DNA from: JAAXHB01 sp965221635
GTDB taxonomy: Bacteria > Actinomycetota > Acidimicrobiia > Acidimicrobiales > Aldehydirespiratoraceae
NCBI GenBank assembly: GCA_965221635.1
Contig: OZ244902.1
Location: 868,001-932,000, forward strand
Length of the DNA stretch: 64,000 bases
Direction of reading: 5' to 3'
Shown piece by piece: positions 16,525-25,246 of the stretch. The notes beneath the pieces were generated by a model. It ran no database searches and was not told where the DNA came from. It saw nothing but the letters and a program-made list of their open reading frames with translations. Position 1 is the stretch's first letter. Every line of letters begins with the position of its first letter. Position numbers and translations under genes: made by a program.

Positions 16525-17460
16525 ATGGGTGACTTCGTGGGCGCTGTGGGTGACGTGGTCACCAATGAGGTTTCCTACTCGGGAGCGATGCGTTTCGCTG
16601 TGCTGCTGGCCTTTGCCGCTATCGGCGAGACAATCGCCGAACGGGCAGGCACTCTCAACGTGAGCCTTGAGGGCATGGTGCTCGGCGGGGCGTTCGCCGG
16701 TGCTCTGGGCATGCACCTGACAGGTTCGGTCACCTTTGGTTTGGCGTTCGCCACGTTCATTGGCCTGGTGGTGGCCGCATTGCAGGCCAACATGAGCCAC
16801 CGACTCAACGCCAACCAGTTCGTGGTGGGCTTGGCGCTCAACACTCTCGTTCTGGGAATGGCCAGCTTCCTCAACACCAACATTCAGCCGGTTTCCTCCA
16901 GGGCGCACCGTTTCGAGATCCCCCTACTGGCGGACATCCCCCTCGTTGGCGAGGCGCTCTTCTACCAGCCGTGGCCGATGTACCTGGTGTATCCGCTGGT
17001 GCCGGTGTCGTGGTGGTTGCTGTATCGCACCCACTGGGGCCTCGAAGTGCGAGCCGTGGGCGAGAACCCGCAATCCGCGGACGTTTCGGGCATCGATGTG
17101 AACAAGCGCCGCCGTCAGGCGATCTACATCGCCGGGCTCACCTCGGGCCTTGGTGGCGGTTACCTGCTGTTGGGCCAGATCGGCCGTTTCGAGGATGCCA
17201 TCGTTGGGGGCCAGGGGTTCATCGCCATCGCCGCGGTGATCTTCGGTGGCTGGACGCTGCGTGGTGTGATCGGCGGTTGTCTGCTGTTCGGCACGGTCAA
17301 CTCGTTCCGTCTCACGTTGCCCACCGTTGGCCACGAGTTGAACTCCGAGTTGCTCTCTGCGGCGCCCTTCGTGGTGACGATCGTCACCGTGGCGTTCTTC
17401 GCTCACCGCACACAAGAACCCAAAGCACTGGCCAGGCCCTTCTTCCGCGGCCTGGCGTAA
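16525..17460 (+). CDS. BMP-type ABC importer permease (second)
   Basis: 311 residues from the ATG at 16525, chosen because AGGAG lies 7 nt upstream and the protein then begins at the family's usual place. The motif ERAGTLNVSLEGMVLGGAFA is typical of the second permease of nucleoside importers. About eight helices. The 177 bp between the two permease genes is longer than elsewhere in the operon; I see no convincing gene there. Confidence 0.9.
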   Translation: MGDFVGAVGDVVTNEVSYSGAMRFAVLLAFAAIGETIAERAGTLNVSLEGMVLGGAFAGALGMHLTGSVTFGLAFATFIGLVVAALQANMSHRLNANQFVVGLALNTLVLGMASFLNTNIQPVSSRAHRFEIPLLADIPLVGEALFYQPWPMYLVYPLVPVSWWLLYRTHWGLEVRAVGENPQSADVSGIDVNKRRRQAIYIAGLTSGLGGGYLLLGQIGRFEDAIVGGQGFIAIAAVIFGGWTLRGVIGGCLLFGTVNSFRLTLPTVGHELNSELLSAAPFVVTIVTVAFFAHRTQEPKALARPFFRGLA

Positions 17461-17636
17461 GGACAGTGTCCCGGCGTGCCCGCTATTCGTCGCAACCTTC
17501 CGCAAGCGACGCCGTTCGTTGCCGGACTGGCTGGGGTGACGCCACCTGGTGTGAGCCCGATCAGCGTGAGAACGAACGGTGTGACTGAGAGCAACCGGTG
17601 TGACATTGTGACTTCGATGGTTGCAGGGAGGTTTCG

Positions 17637-18632
17637 ATGAGCACAGCGGTGCCAACGGTGGACTTCTCCGGGGCGCTCAGCGGCGACCCGGCCGCGCTGG
17701 AAGCCACCGCCGCCGAGGTGGACGCCGCCTGCGCCGACAGCGGCTTCTTCGTGGCCACCGGTCATGGTGTTCACGATTCGGTGGTGGCCGAGGTGATGGA
17801 CACCGCCCGGCAATTCTTCCACCTGCCCAGCGACGAGAAGCAGAAGGTGGCGCCCCCCGGCCCGGAGCACTACCGCGGCTTCCTGGGACTTGACACCACC
17901 TCGTTGGCGGCCACCCTCGGCGACGACGAAACCCCGCCGGATTTGTGCGAGTCGTTCAACCTGGGCCGCTTCGACGACCCCGAGATCCGGGCTCGCGCCT
18001 ATGTGGCCGGCGCCGAGGCCACGTTCTGTCCCAACATGTGGCCTGCAAGGCCCGCCGGGCTGCGACCGATCTTCGAGCGCTACTACGCCACCATGGAGGC
18101 GCTGTGCATGAACATGCTGGGCGTGTTCGCCCGCGCGCTGAACCTGCCCGAGGACTGGTTCCACAACAAGGTGCGCGATCACACCGCCTTGTTGTTGTTC
18201 AACTGGTATCCGCCGGTGCAAGGCGCGCCAAGGCCGGGCCAGTTCCGGCGGGGTGCGCACACCGATTACGGGGCGTTCACGATCGTGGCCGCCGAAGCCG
18301 TGCCCGGCCTGCAAATCCACCTGAACGGCCAATGGGTGGACGTGCCGTCGGTGCCGGGCGGTTTCGTGGTGAACCTCGGTGATCTGATGGCCCGCTGGAC
18401 GAACGACCGGTGGGTGTCAACCCTGCACCGGGTAGTGATCCCCGATACCGAAGACCGTCTTCGTGACCGCATCTCGGTGCCGTTCTTCTTCCAACCGTCC
18501 TACAAGGCGGTCATAGAAACGATCCCCACCACGATCACCGCAGACCGGCCCGCCCGCTACGACCCGGTGATCTCAGGCGAGTGGATAGCAGCCAAGTCAA
18601 TGTCCATGCTCGAAGACCAAGACCCCGGCTGA
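17637..18632 (+). CDS. 2-oxoglutarate/Fe(II) oxygenase, isopenicillin-N-synthase family
   Basis: 331 residues with GGGAGG 6 nt before the ATG. N-terminal DIOX_N region, then the C-terminal double-stranded beta-helix with iron ligands His208 and Asp210 (GAHTDYGAF) and His264 (TLHRVV), and the 2-oxoglutarate-binding Arg278-x-Ser280 (RISVPFFFQP). Known for the family: oxidation of small molecules using oxygen, 2-oxoglutarate and iron. The substrate is unknown; the nucleoside importer just upstream suggests a nucleobase or nucleoside-like substrate (inference). Confidence 0.9.
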   Translation: MSTAVPTVDFSGALSGDPAALEATAAEVDAACADSGFFVATGHGVHDSVVAEVMDTARQFFHLPSDEKQKVAPPGPEHYRGFLGLDTTSLAATLGDDETPPDLCESFNLGRFDDPEIRARAYVAGAEATFCPNMWPARPAGLRPIFERYYATMEALCMNMLGVFARALNLPEDWFHNKVRDHTALLLFNWYPPVQGAPRPGQFRRGAHTDYGAFTIVAAEAVPGLQIHLNGQWVDVPSVPGGFVVNLGDLMARWTNDRWVSTLHRVVIPDTEDRLRDRISVPFFFQPSYKAVIETIPTTITADRPARYDPVISGEWIAAKSMSMLEDQDPG

Positions 18633-18710
18633 CATCACACGGAGTGACGCACGGCGCTTAGGGTTGACCATGGCGAGTGTGGCTTGGGTGGTTCCTGCTT
18701 GCGCAGCGTG

Positions 18711-19409
18711 ATGCCGTTGCTGAGACTGTTGGCGGGCTGCGCCGTGCTGATCCTGGGGATCCTGGCATGCTCTTCCGCCGATGAGGACACCAGTCCTCCA
18801 TCCAATGAGGTCACTGTCGCCACCGACTCGCCCCCGACCACGATCCCACCCGAAGTCACGAGTGACTCGCGCACGGAGCCACTCGTGAGAGTTGTTGAGG
18901 TTGTCGACAAGTTGCACGACTGTCGAGTGGTCGGGCGTGACACCGGCGAGCGATGTGACGCCGGGGCCGACCTGCGTTCGATGACCTTGGTCGAGGACGA
19001 CGGTCGGTTGGTGTTGCGCCTGGAACTCACCGAACCGCCACCGTTGGAATCCGGGATCGAATGGACCGTCCAGTTCTTCGCGGAACTGCACCAACCGGTG
19101 ATCTGCGGACTGTCCAACGTTGCCACGAACATCGATGAGGGCGCCACCCAGACGCCGCCCGTGACCACCCCGATCTCCTACGCGATTGATCCGGTCACCC
19201 GCAACAACCTCGATCCAGGTCTGTGCGCCGGTCGCCTGGCCGGATCAACCGTGCAGTTTTCGGTGGACGCCGCGGCGCAACCCCCCGACGCCGAGTTCCG
19301 CATGATCGGCTCGGTGAAGCTTGACTTCCCTGGTGATCCCACCCAACTCGGCTCTGAGGACGACTTTCTGCTTCGCGCCACCAGGGAGGATCTGACCGAA
19401 CGCCCGTGA
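18711..19409 (+). CDS. Hypothetical lipoprotein
   Basis: 232 residues from an ATG at 18711 (a GTG directly before it is possible); no strong ribosome site. The N-terminus is a lipoprotein signal (LLAGCAVLILGILACSS). A Ser/Thr/Pro/Asp-rich linker follows, then a compact beta-rich region with two Cys (near DCRVVGRDTGERCD) and later VICGL and LCAGR, which may form disulfides outside the membrane. No family recognised. It stands alone between the oxygenase and the carbohydrate operon. Confidence 0.75.
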   Translation: MPLLRLLAGCAVLILGILACSSADEDTSPPSNEVTVATDSPPTTIPPEVTSDSRTEPLVRVVEVVDKLHDCRVVGRDTGERCDAGADLRSMTLVEDDGRLVLRLELTEPPPLESGIEWTVQFFAELHQPVICGLSNVATNIDEGATQTPPVTTPISYAIDPVTRNNLDPGLCAGRLAGSTVQFSVDAAAQPPDAEFRMIGSVKLDFPGDPTQLGSEDDFLLRATREDLTERP

Positions 19410-19606
19410 CGCGCCGTGCCGAACTGCCCTGCTGATTCGCTCCTGGGCATCGGGGCGCCCGACTAGGACTGTCGGTGGTTGTTGGTATACCGTTTTTTGG
19501 GCTGCCGGCTTCTCGCGCTCTTGCCTTGGGGTGGGTGGCTCTGCGAGATCGGCTGCCCGCTGTACTGGCGGGTGGCCGAGAGAACCTCAACCCATGGGAG
19601 GGACAG

Positions 19607-21223
19607 ATGAGGAAATTCGGATTTCTGAGACTCGGCAGGCTTCTGGCAGTGCTGCTAGCGCTGGCGTTGGTTGCCGCTGCTTGTGGTGACGACGGCGACG
19701 ACGACGCTGATGCGGCCGCGGAAGCCGCAGCGGCCGAAGCCGCAGCACAAGCCGAGGCAAACCTGGCCGCGGCCCAGGCCGAAGCCGAAAGGGCGGCTGA
19801 GGCGGCCGCCCAAGCCGAGCAGGCGTTGGCCGAGGCGATGGCGCAGGCCGAAGCCGGCGACGAGGACGCTGCGGCGCTCGACGCCTTGCGGGATGACCTG
19901 GCTGATGCCCAGGAAGCGGCAGCCGCGGCACAAGCCGCCGCCGACGCGGCCGCTGCTGCCCTCGCTGCGGCAACAGCAGCCGATGAGCCCATGGAAGACG
20001 AAGGCATCCAAACCGACGGATTCGAGGCGCTGGGCGATGTCACGCTGAAGGTGCTGGCCGAAGCAGGCGACGAAGCCACCCTCGAGTTGGCCACCGCACA
20101 ATTCAAAGAGGCTTACCCGAACGTGTCCTTCGACGTCACGTTGCGGGCCTTCGACGACTACATGCAGGTGGCGCTGGGAATCCTCTCAAGCAACGATCCG
20201 CCCGACGTGGCCCACGGCAACCAGGGTTACACAATCGACGGTGGCGCCATTCAAGGTGGGCTGATCATCCCGCTCGACGACTACGCCGAGGTTTATGGCT
20301 GGGAGGAAGCGTTCGGATCGGGCACGCTCGACCAGTACCGCTTCAACGACGAAGGCACCGACTTCGGCCGTGGCCGCCTGTGGGGCATATCCGCAGTGGC
20401 GGAGTTCGTGGGCGTGTACTACAACAAGGAAAAGCTCGCCGCCATAGGCGAACTGCCCACAACCTTCGAGGAGTTCGACGCGCTGCTCGGCGCCGCCAAG
20501 GACGCCGGTGAGTTGCCGATCCAGCTCGGCAACGGCGAGGGCTGGCCCGCGCTGCACGTGTACGGCATGGTGCAGGCCGCCTACCGGCCCGCATCTGAGA
20601 TCCGCGACTGGGTGTTCGGCGAGCCCGGATCCACCGTGGTCACAGACACCGAACTGCAAGCCGCCAACAAGATCGTGGAATGGAAGGACAACGGCTACTT
20701 CCCAGAGGGCGTCAACGGCATCGCCTGGGACGACTCGGTTACGGCATTCACCGACGGCGAAGGCGTTTTCCTGATCGGCGGCAACTGGAACACCTCCGTG
20801 CTCGCCGAGAACATGGGCGACAACGTCGGCTACTTCGCCATGCCGGTTGGCCCGAGCGGGATCGTCGGCGGCACCGCCGCTTTGGCCCTGCCGTGGCACA
20901 TCACCACAAGCGCGGAGCATCCCGATTTGGCTGCGGCGTTCATCAATCACATGATGAGCGAGGAGTTCGCCGACGACATGGCCTCTGTGGGTCGTGTGCC
21001 GGCGCGTGATGCCGACATCGAGATCACCGGCCTGCTCGCCGAGGTCACCGCCGGCGCCGCCGCTGTGATCGCCGACGAAGGCGTCACTTTGTACGCCGAC
21101 TGGGCCACCGAGACGATGTTCAACACGCTCACGGCAAAGACCCAGGAACTCCTCGGCGGCCAGATTGACGGCGCACAGTACCTGGCTGACGTCCAGGCCG
21201 ACTGGGACTCGTTCTTCTCGTAG
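19607..21223 (+). CDS. Carbohydrate ABC substrate-binding lipoprotein with N-terminal Ala-rich coiled coil
   Basis: 538 residues from the ATG at 19607, with GGGAGGG upstream. Lipobox LVAAACGD (lipid Cys26). Residues about 30-145 are an extraordinary Ala/Glu/Gln heptad stretch (AEAAAQAEANLAAAQAEAE and similar), a long coiled coil. The rest is a family 1 extracellular solute-binding domain (LATAQFKEAYPNVSF, GILSSNDPPDVAHG, WGISAVAEFVGVYYNKEKL). Binding proteins of this class seldom carry such a stalk; it may lift the domain through a thick envelope or drive self-association. It is separated from its permeases by 256 nt containing large hairpins. Confidence 0.9.
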   Translation: MRKFGFLRLGRLLAVLLALALVAAACGDDGDDDADAAAEAAAAEAAAQAEANLAAAQAEAERAAEAAAQAEQALAEAMAQAEAGDEDAAALDALRDDLADAQEAAAAAQAAADAAAAALAAATAADEPMEDEGIQTDGFEALGDVTLKVLAEAGDEATLELATAQFKEAYPNVSFDVTLRAFDDYMQVALGILSSNDPPDVAHGNQGYTIDGGAIQGGLIIPLDDYAEVYGWEEAFGSGTLDQYRFNDEGTDFGRGRLWGISAVAEFVGVYYNKEKLAAIGELPTTFEEFDALLGAAKDAGELPIQLGNGEGWPALHVYGMVQAAYRPASEIRDWVFGEPGSTVVTDTELQAANKIVEWKDNGYFPEGVNGIAWDDSVTAFTDGEGVFLIGGNWNTSVLAENMGDNVGYFAMPVGPSGIVGGTAALALPWHITTSAEHPDLAAAFINHMMSEEFADDMASVGRVPARDADIEITGLLAEVTAGAAAVIADEGVTLYADWATETMFNTLTAKTQELLGGQIDGAQYLADVQADWDSFFS

Positions 21224-21236
21224 TCCACGTGAACCG

Positions 21237-21270
21237 ATGGGTGGCCAACTCCGATGAGTCGGCCACCCAT
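21237..21270 (+). terminator. Long hairpin after the binding-protein gene
   Basis: ATGGGTGGCC (21237-21246) pairs perfectly with GGCCACCCAT (21261-21270); the 14-nt spacer also contains ACTC/GAGT. No U-run follows, so it may act as a partial terminator or mRNA-stabilising element that makes binding protein exceed permeases, as known for maltose-type operons. Confidence 0.45.
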
Positions 21271-21290
21271 TACAATTCAGTTCCCACCCC

Positions 21291-21388
21291 GGCAGGGGCT
21301 CGGGCTCGTCCCCCACACCAACACACAGACATGCCGACTACTGAACCAAGGCATGTCGACCCCACCCAGATGAGTCCGAGCCCCTGCC
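21291..21388 (+). repeat. Nested inverted repeats between binding-protein and permease genes
   Basis: The outer arms 21291-21307 and 21372-21388 (GGCAGGGGCTCGG core) pair with one mismatch. Inside, GACATGCC (21328-21335) pairs with GGCATGTC (21350-21357). With the hairpin at 21237 this makes the whole intergenic stretch highly structured. Confidence 0.45.
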
Positions 21389-21479
21389 ATTCCCCTCAAC
21401 CCGGTCGCGCCGGCGGCCGAGTGTTCGTTGACCACGCCGATAGCCGTGTGACGGTGGCGTCTGTGCTGAAATTCACGCC

Positions 21480-22394
21480 GTGAAACCGGGCGATCTGCCG
21501 CGCAAGGCGCTCCACCAGCGGGTGGGCGGCAACCAGACCGTGGCGTACTGGTACCTGCTGCCCGCGTTCGCCTTCTTTGTGGCGTTCGCGGTGATCCCCC
21601 TCGGCCAGGCGGTGAACCTGTCGTTCTACGACTGGGACGGCAGAACCGATCAGGTGTGGGTGGGGTGGGACAACTACCACACGGTGTTCACCGATCCCAA
21701 GGTGCGCGAGGCCTTGTGGCATTCGGTGATCTTGATCTTCTACTACGCCGTGCTGCCGATCTCGATCGCGCTCGCGGTGGTGGGTTTGATGGTGCGGGTG
21801 CGGCTGCGCGGCAGGACCGTTTACCGTGCGGTGCTGTTCGTGCCCACGATCCTGCCGCTCACGGTGGTGGCGGTGGCGTGGCGCTGGGTGTACGCCCCGG
21901 ACGGCCCGCTCAACCGGGGCCTGGACCTTGTGGGGCTCGACTGGTTCAGCCGGGCGTGGCTTGGGGATTTCACCTTTGCCTTGCCGGCGTTGGGTTTGGT
22001 GGGCACCTGGGTGACCTTCGGATTGGTGTTCGTGCTGTTCGCGGCGGGGGTGCAGAAGATCCCCATGGAGCGGTACGAATCGGCCCGGATCGACGGCGCC
22101 AACATGTTTCGCGAGTTCTTCAACGTCACCTTGCCGGCGCTGCGAGGAGAGATCACCATTGCGTTGATCCTCACGATCACCGCGGCGTTGCGCAACTTCG
22201 ACCTGGTGTTCGTGATGACCCGAGGCGGGCCGGGCACCACCACCGAGGTTCCCTCGATGTTCGTGTACAGGTCGGTGTTCCAGTACTGGTCGATCGGGCT
22301 GGGCGCGGCCCTCGGGATCATCTTGATGCTCGAATTGCTGGTGGTGAACATGGCGGTGTTGTGGTATCGCCGCCGGGGAGATCACTCCGCATGA
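21480..22394 (+). CDS. Carbohydrate ABC permease, MalF/UgpA type
   Basis: 304 residues from a GTG at 21480. Six helices starting with YWYLLPAFAFFVAFAVIPLG; conserved SFYDWDG and the coupling motif ESARIDGANMFREFFNVTLP. The gene overlaps the next one by 4 bp (ATGA), so the two permeases are translationally coupled. Confidence 0.93.
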   Translation: MKPGDLPRKALHQRVGGNQTVAYWYLLPAFAFFVAFAVIPLGQAVNLSFYDWDGRTDQVWVGWDNYHTVFTDPKVREALWHSVILIFYYAVLPISIALAVVGLMVRVRLRGRTVYRAVLFVPTILPLTVVAVAWRWVYAPDGPLNRGLDLVGLDWFSRAWLGDFTFALPALGLVGTWVTFGLVFVLFAAGVQKIPMERYESARIDGANMFREFFNVTLPALRGEITIALILTITAALRNFDLVFVMTRGGPGTTTEVPSMFVYRSVFQYWSIGLGAALGIILMLELLVVNMAVLWYRRRGDHSA

Positions 22395-23221
22395 TCGAGA
22401 ATCGTTGGGAGCGGCGCAGCATCCACCTGGTGCTGCTGGGCGCCAGCGTTATCGCGCTGTACCCGTTCCTGTCGATTCTGATGCTGGCGTTGAACGAGCC
22501 CGGGAAGCGGGTGCGAGGGTTCACGATCCCCACCAACCCGTCGCTTGAGAACTTCGCGCATGCGTGGGAGCGGGGAGGGTTCGCTCAGGCCTTGTTCTCG
22601 AGCGCGGTTGTGGCGTTCACGGTGGTGGGCGCAAGCGTGGCCTTTTCGATCCTTGCCGGTTACGCGTTCGCCACGATGCGCTTCCCGTTGCGCAACACAC
22701 TGTTCGTGGTGTTGCTGGCCGGGTTGATGCTGCCCTATGAGGCGCTGGTGGTGCCGTTGTACTACGGCTTCCAGGACTTGGGGTTGCTGGACACGCGCTG
22801 GGCGGTGATCCTGCCCCAGATCGGGTTCAGCGTGTCCTTCGGCACGTTCTGGATGCGCACCGCCTTTTGGGCCCAGGCCGGTTCGCTGGTGGAGGCCGCG
22901 CAGCTCGACGGGGCCAACAGTTGGCACATCCTGCGACGGGTGCTGTTGCCGGTGGTGGGCCCCGCGGTGATGTCGCTGTCGGCTCTGCTGTTCCTGTTTG
23001 CCTGGAACGACTTCCTGTTGGCGTTGGTGTTGCTGCCCCAAAACGAGGCCGCGCAGACGGCGCCGTTGGCGTTGTCGTTCTTTGCCGGTTTGCGCCGCGG
23101 CGGCGACCCGTCCACCATCGCGGCGGCTGCTTTGCTGGTGGCTTTCCCGGTGCTGATCGTGTACATCGTGATGCAGCGCCGCTTCATTCAAGGCATCACA
23201 ACCGGCGCCGAAAAGGCCTGA
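22391..23221 (+). CDS. Carbohydrate ABC permease, MalG/UgpE type
   Basis: 276 residues from the ATG at 22391 overlapping the preceding stop. Six helices and the coupling motif EAAQLDGANSWHILRRVLLP. No ATPase gene lies in this operon; a shared MsiK-type ATPase encoded elsewhere is usual in actinobacteria. Confidence 0.93.
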   Translation: MIENRWERRSIHLVLLGASVIALYPFLSILMLALNEPGKRVRGFTIPTNPSLENFAHAWERGGFAQALFSSAVVAFTVVGASVAFSILAGYAFATMRFPLRNTLFVVLLAGLMLPYEALVVPLYYGFQDLGLLDTRWAVILPQIGFSVSFGTFWMRTAFWAQAGSLVEAAQLDGANSWHILRRVLLPVVGPAVMSLSALLFLFAWNDFLLALVLLPQNEAAQTAPLALSFFAGLRRGGDPSTIAAAALLVAFPVLIVYIVMQRRFIQGITTGAEKA

Positions 23222-23309
23222 CCGGTGCCCGCAGTGGCGTCCGTCCGGTGAGGCCCGAGCGTGGGGATGCACCGGTGACACTTCATTGCCCCAAGAGTGC
23301 GTTTCGGTG

Positions 23310-24113
23310 ATGGGCGCTGCGGAGTTTCGGTGCTTTGACTCGGCCGGCGAGTTGGGGGAGGCCGCGGCGGCAGAGATCGCCGCGGGGATCTCGCAAAGTG
23401 CCCGGCAGGGGCGGCGATACCTGCTGGGGTGTCCCGGTGGGCGCACCCCGAAGCCCATCTACGACGCGCTCGGAGCCTTGTGCGCAGGTGAGCAGGTCGA
23501 CTGTTCGGGCGTGGTGATCGTGATGATGGACGAATACCTCCACCCAGCGGCGGCAACACCAACCGCGGTGCCCGCGGATGCTCACCACTCGTGCCGGGGT
23601 TTCGCCCGCGCTCACATTCGCGGGGTGCTCAACCGGGGCCTGCCCGCGGACTTGGTGGTGCCGGAGGAATCGGTGTGGCTGCCCGACCCGGCCGACCCTG
23701 CCGCCTACGACCGGCGGATCGAAGAAGCCGGAGGGGTGGATTTGTTCATCCTGGCGAGCGGAGCGTCCGATGGTCATGTTGCGTTTTGCGGGCCTGGATC
23801 GTCACTCGGCGGTGCCACGTCGGTGGTGGAACTGGCGCCCACCACCAGAACCGACAACATGGTGACCTTCCCCGATTTCGAGTCGCTGGACGAAGTGCCC
23901 ACACACGGCGTGTCAGTGGGACTCGGCACGATCCGTCGCCTGTCCAAGGCGGTGCTGATGGTGTTGCACGGCGCCGACAAAGCGGAGTCGCTGCGCCGGG
24001 TGCGCGCCGCTGACAGTCACCAACCAGATTGGCCCGCAACGTTCGTCCACGAATGCCCCAACCCACGAATCTGGGCCGACACCGCCGCTGCCGCGAACCG
24101 GAGGCACGCATGA
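23310..24113 (+). CDS. NagB/6-phosphogluconolactonase-fold sugar isomerase or deaminase
   Basis: 267 residues from an ATG at 23310 (TTG at 23286 is an earlier in-frame option). The fold's markers are present: GCPGGRTPKPIYDAL, VVIVMMDEYLHP and ILASGASDGHVAFCGPGSS. In glucosamine-6-phosphate deaminase the last motif reads G-I-G-x-D/N-G-H-I-A-F-N, so here Asn is replaced by Cys. Glucosamine-6-phosphate deamination is the likely activity but a related phospho-sugar isomerisation is possible. It overlaps the next gene (ATGA). Confidence 0.82.
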   Translation: MGAAEFRCFDSAGELGEAAAAEIAAGISQSARQGRRYLLGCPGGRTPKPIYDALGALCAGEQVDCSGVVIVMMDEYLHPAAATPTAVPADAHHSCRGFARAHIRGVLNRGLPADLVVPEESVWLPDPADPAAYDRRIEEAGGVDLFILASGASDGHVAFCGPGSSLGGATSVVELAPTTRTDNMVTFPDFESLDEVPTHGVSVGLGTIRRLSKAVLMVLHGADKAESLRRVRAADSHQPDWPATFVHECPNPRIWADTAAAANRRHA

Positions 24114-25237
24114 GCAAGGTGCGGCTTGGGATTGTGGGGCTTGGCAGCGTGTTCGAGCCTTACGCGGCGCTGATCAGGGAACTGCGTTACGAGGGCCGAC
24201 TGGAGGTGGTGGCCACTTGCGACGTGGTGGAGGCCCGGGCCAGGCGGGTGGGCGATTTCCTGCACCAGGACGCGGCGTTCACCACCGACTATCGGGAACT
24301 GATCAAGCGTGAGGACATCGACGCGGTGTTGGTGCTCACCTCGATGGGTTGCCACGGCGAGATCGCCGCCGCGGCGCTGGATTCAGGCAAACACGTGCTG
24401 GTGGAAAAGCCGATGTCGGTGGATCTCAGCGAAGCCGCCGAGTTGGTGCGACGGGCCGCCGCGGGGCCTCAGCTTCTGGTGTGCGCGCCGCATGTGGTGC
24501 TGAGCCCCACCTATCAGGCGCTGTGGGCGCGGATCGCACACCACGGCGAGATCGGCACGGTGCTCACGGCTCGGGGGCGTTACGGATGGTCGGGCCCCAC
24601 GTGGGGGCAGTGGTACTACCGCACCGGTGGCGGGCCGTTGTTCGACCTTGGCGTGTACAACGTCACGTCGCTCACGGGGATCATGGGCAGCGTGCAGCGG
24701 GTGGCCGCCATGGCCGGCACGGCGGTGCCTCGCCGTGTTGTGGACGGCGAGCAGATCGAGGTTCACAACTTCGACAACTACCAGGTGGTTCTCGATTTTG
24801 GTGAGGCCCGGTTTGCGGCGGTCACCACCGGGTTCACGATGTACGAGTACCGGTCTCCGGCGTTGGAGTTCTACGGCACCGAAGGCGTGGCGCAAATGAT
24901 GGGCGACGACTGGGCGCCCGCGGGTTACGAAATGATCCGAACCGACGCACCGGGATGGACAACGTTCGCGGAGGTGGATCCCACATGGGGCTGGACTGCC
25001 GGTCTGCGCCACATGGTGGACTGCCTGCTCGACGGCGCCGAGTTGCTGGTGCGTCCCGAGCACGCATACCACTGCCTGGAGGTGATGATCAAAGCCCAAC
25101 AAGCCGCCGCCACCGGCGTCACCCAGCAAATCGAAAGCCGCATGCAACCAATCCCCTATGACCCGGCCGCCATTTTCGTGCAGCGCGGAGGCAAGAAGGG
25201 CCATGACTACAGAATCCGCCGCCACCGCGACGACTGA
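24110..25237 (+). CDS. Gfo/Idh/MocA-family oxidoreductase
   Basis: 375 residues; the ATG at 24110 overlaps the previous stop. N-terminal Rossmann motif LGIVGLGSVFEPYAAL, the EKP motif (HVLVEKPMSVDLSEA) and the C-terminal beta-sheet domain (GGGPLFDLGVYNVTSLTG with the catalytic-type Asp and Tyr). It should oxidise or epimerise a sugar or its derivative with NAD(P). Role within this operon unknown. Confidence 0.9.
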   Translation: MSKVRLGIVGLGSVFEPYAALIRELRYEGRLEVVATCDVVEARARRVGDFLHQDAAFTTDYRELIKREDIDAVLVLTSMGCHGEIAAAALDSGKHVLVEKPMSVDLSEAAELVRRAAAGPQLLVCAPHVVLSPTYQALWARIAHHGEIGTVLTARGRYGWSGPTWGQWYYRTGGGPLFDLGVYNVTSLTGIMGSVQRVAAMAGTAVPRRVVDGEQIEVHNFDNYQVVLDFGEARFAAVTTGFTMYEYRSPALEFYGTEGVAQMMGDDWAPAGYEMIRTDAPGWTTFAEVDPTWGWTAGLRHMVDCLLDGAELLVRPEHAYHCLEVMIKAQQAAATGVTQQIESRMQPIPYDPAAIFVQRGGKKGHDYRIRRHRDD

Positions 25238-25246
25238 GAGCATGCA

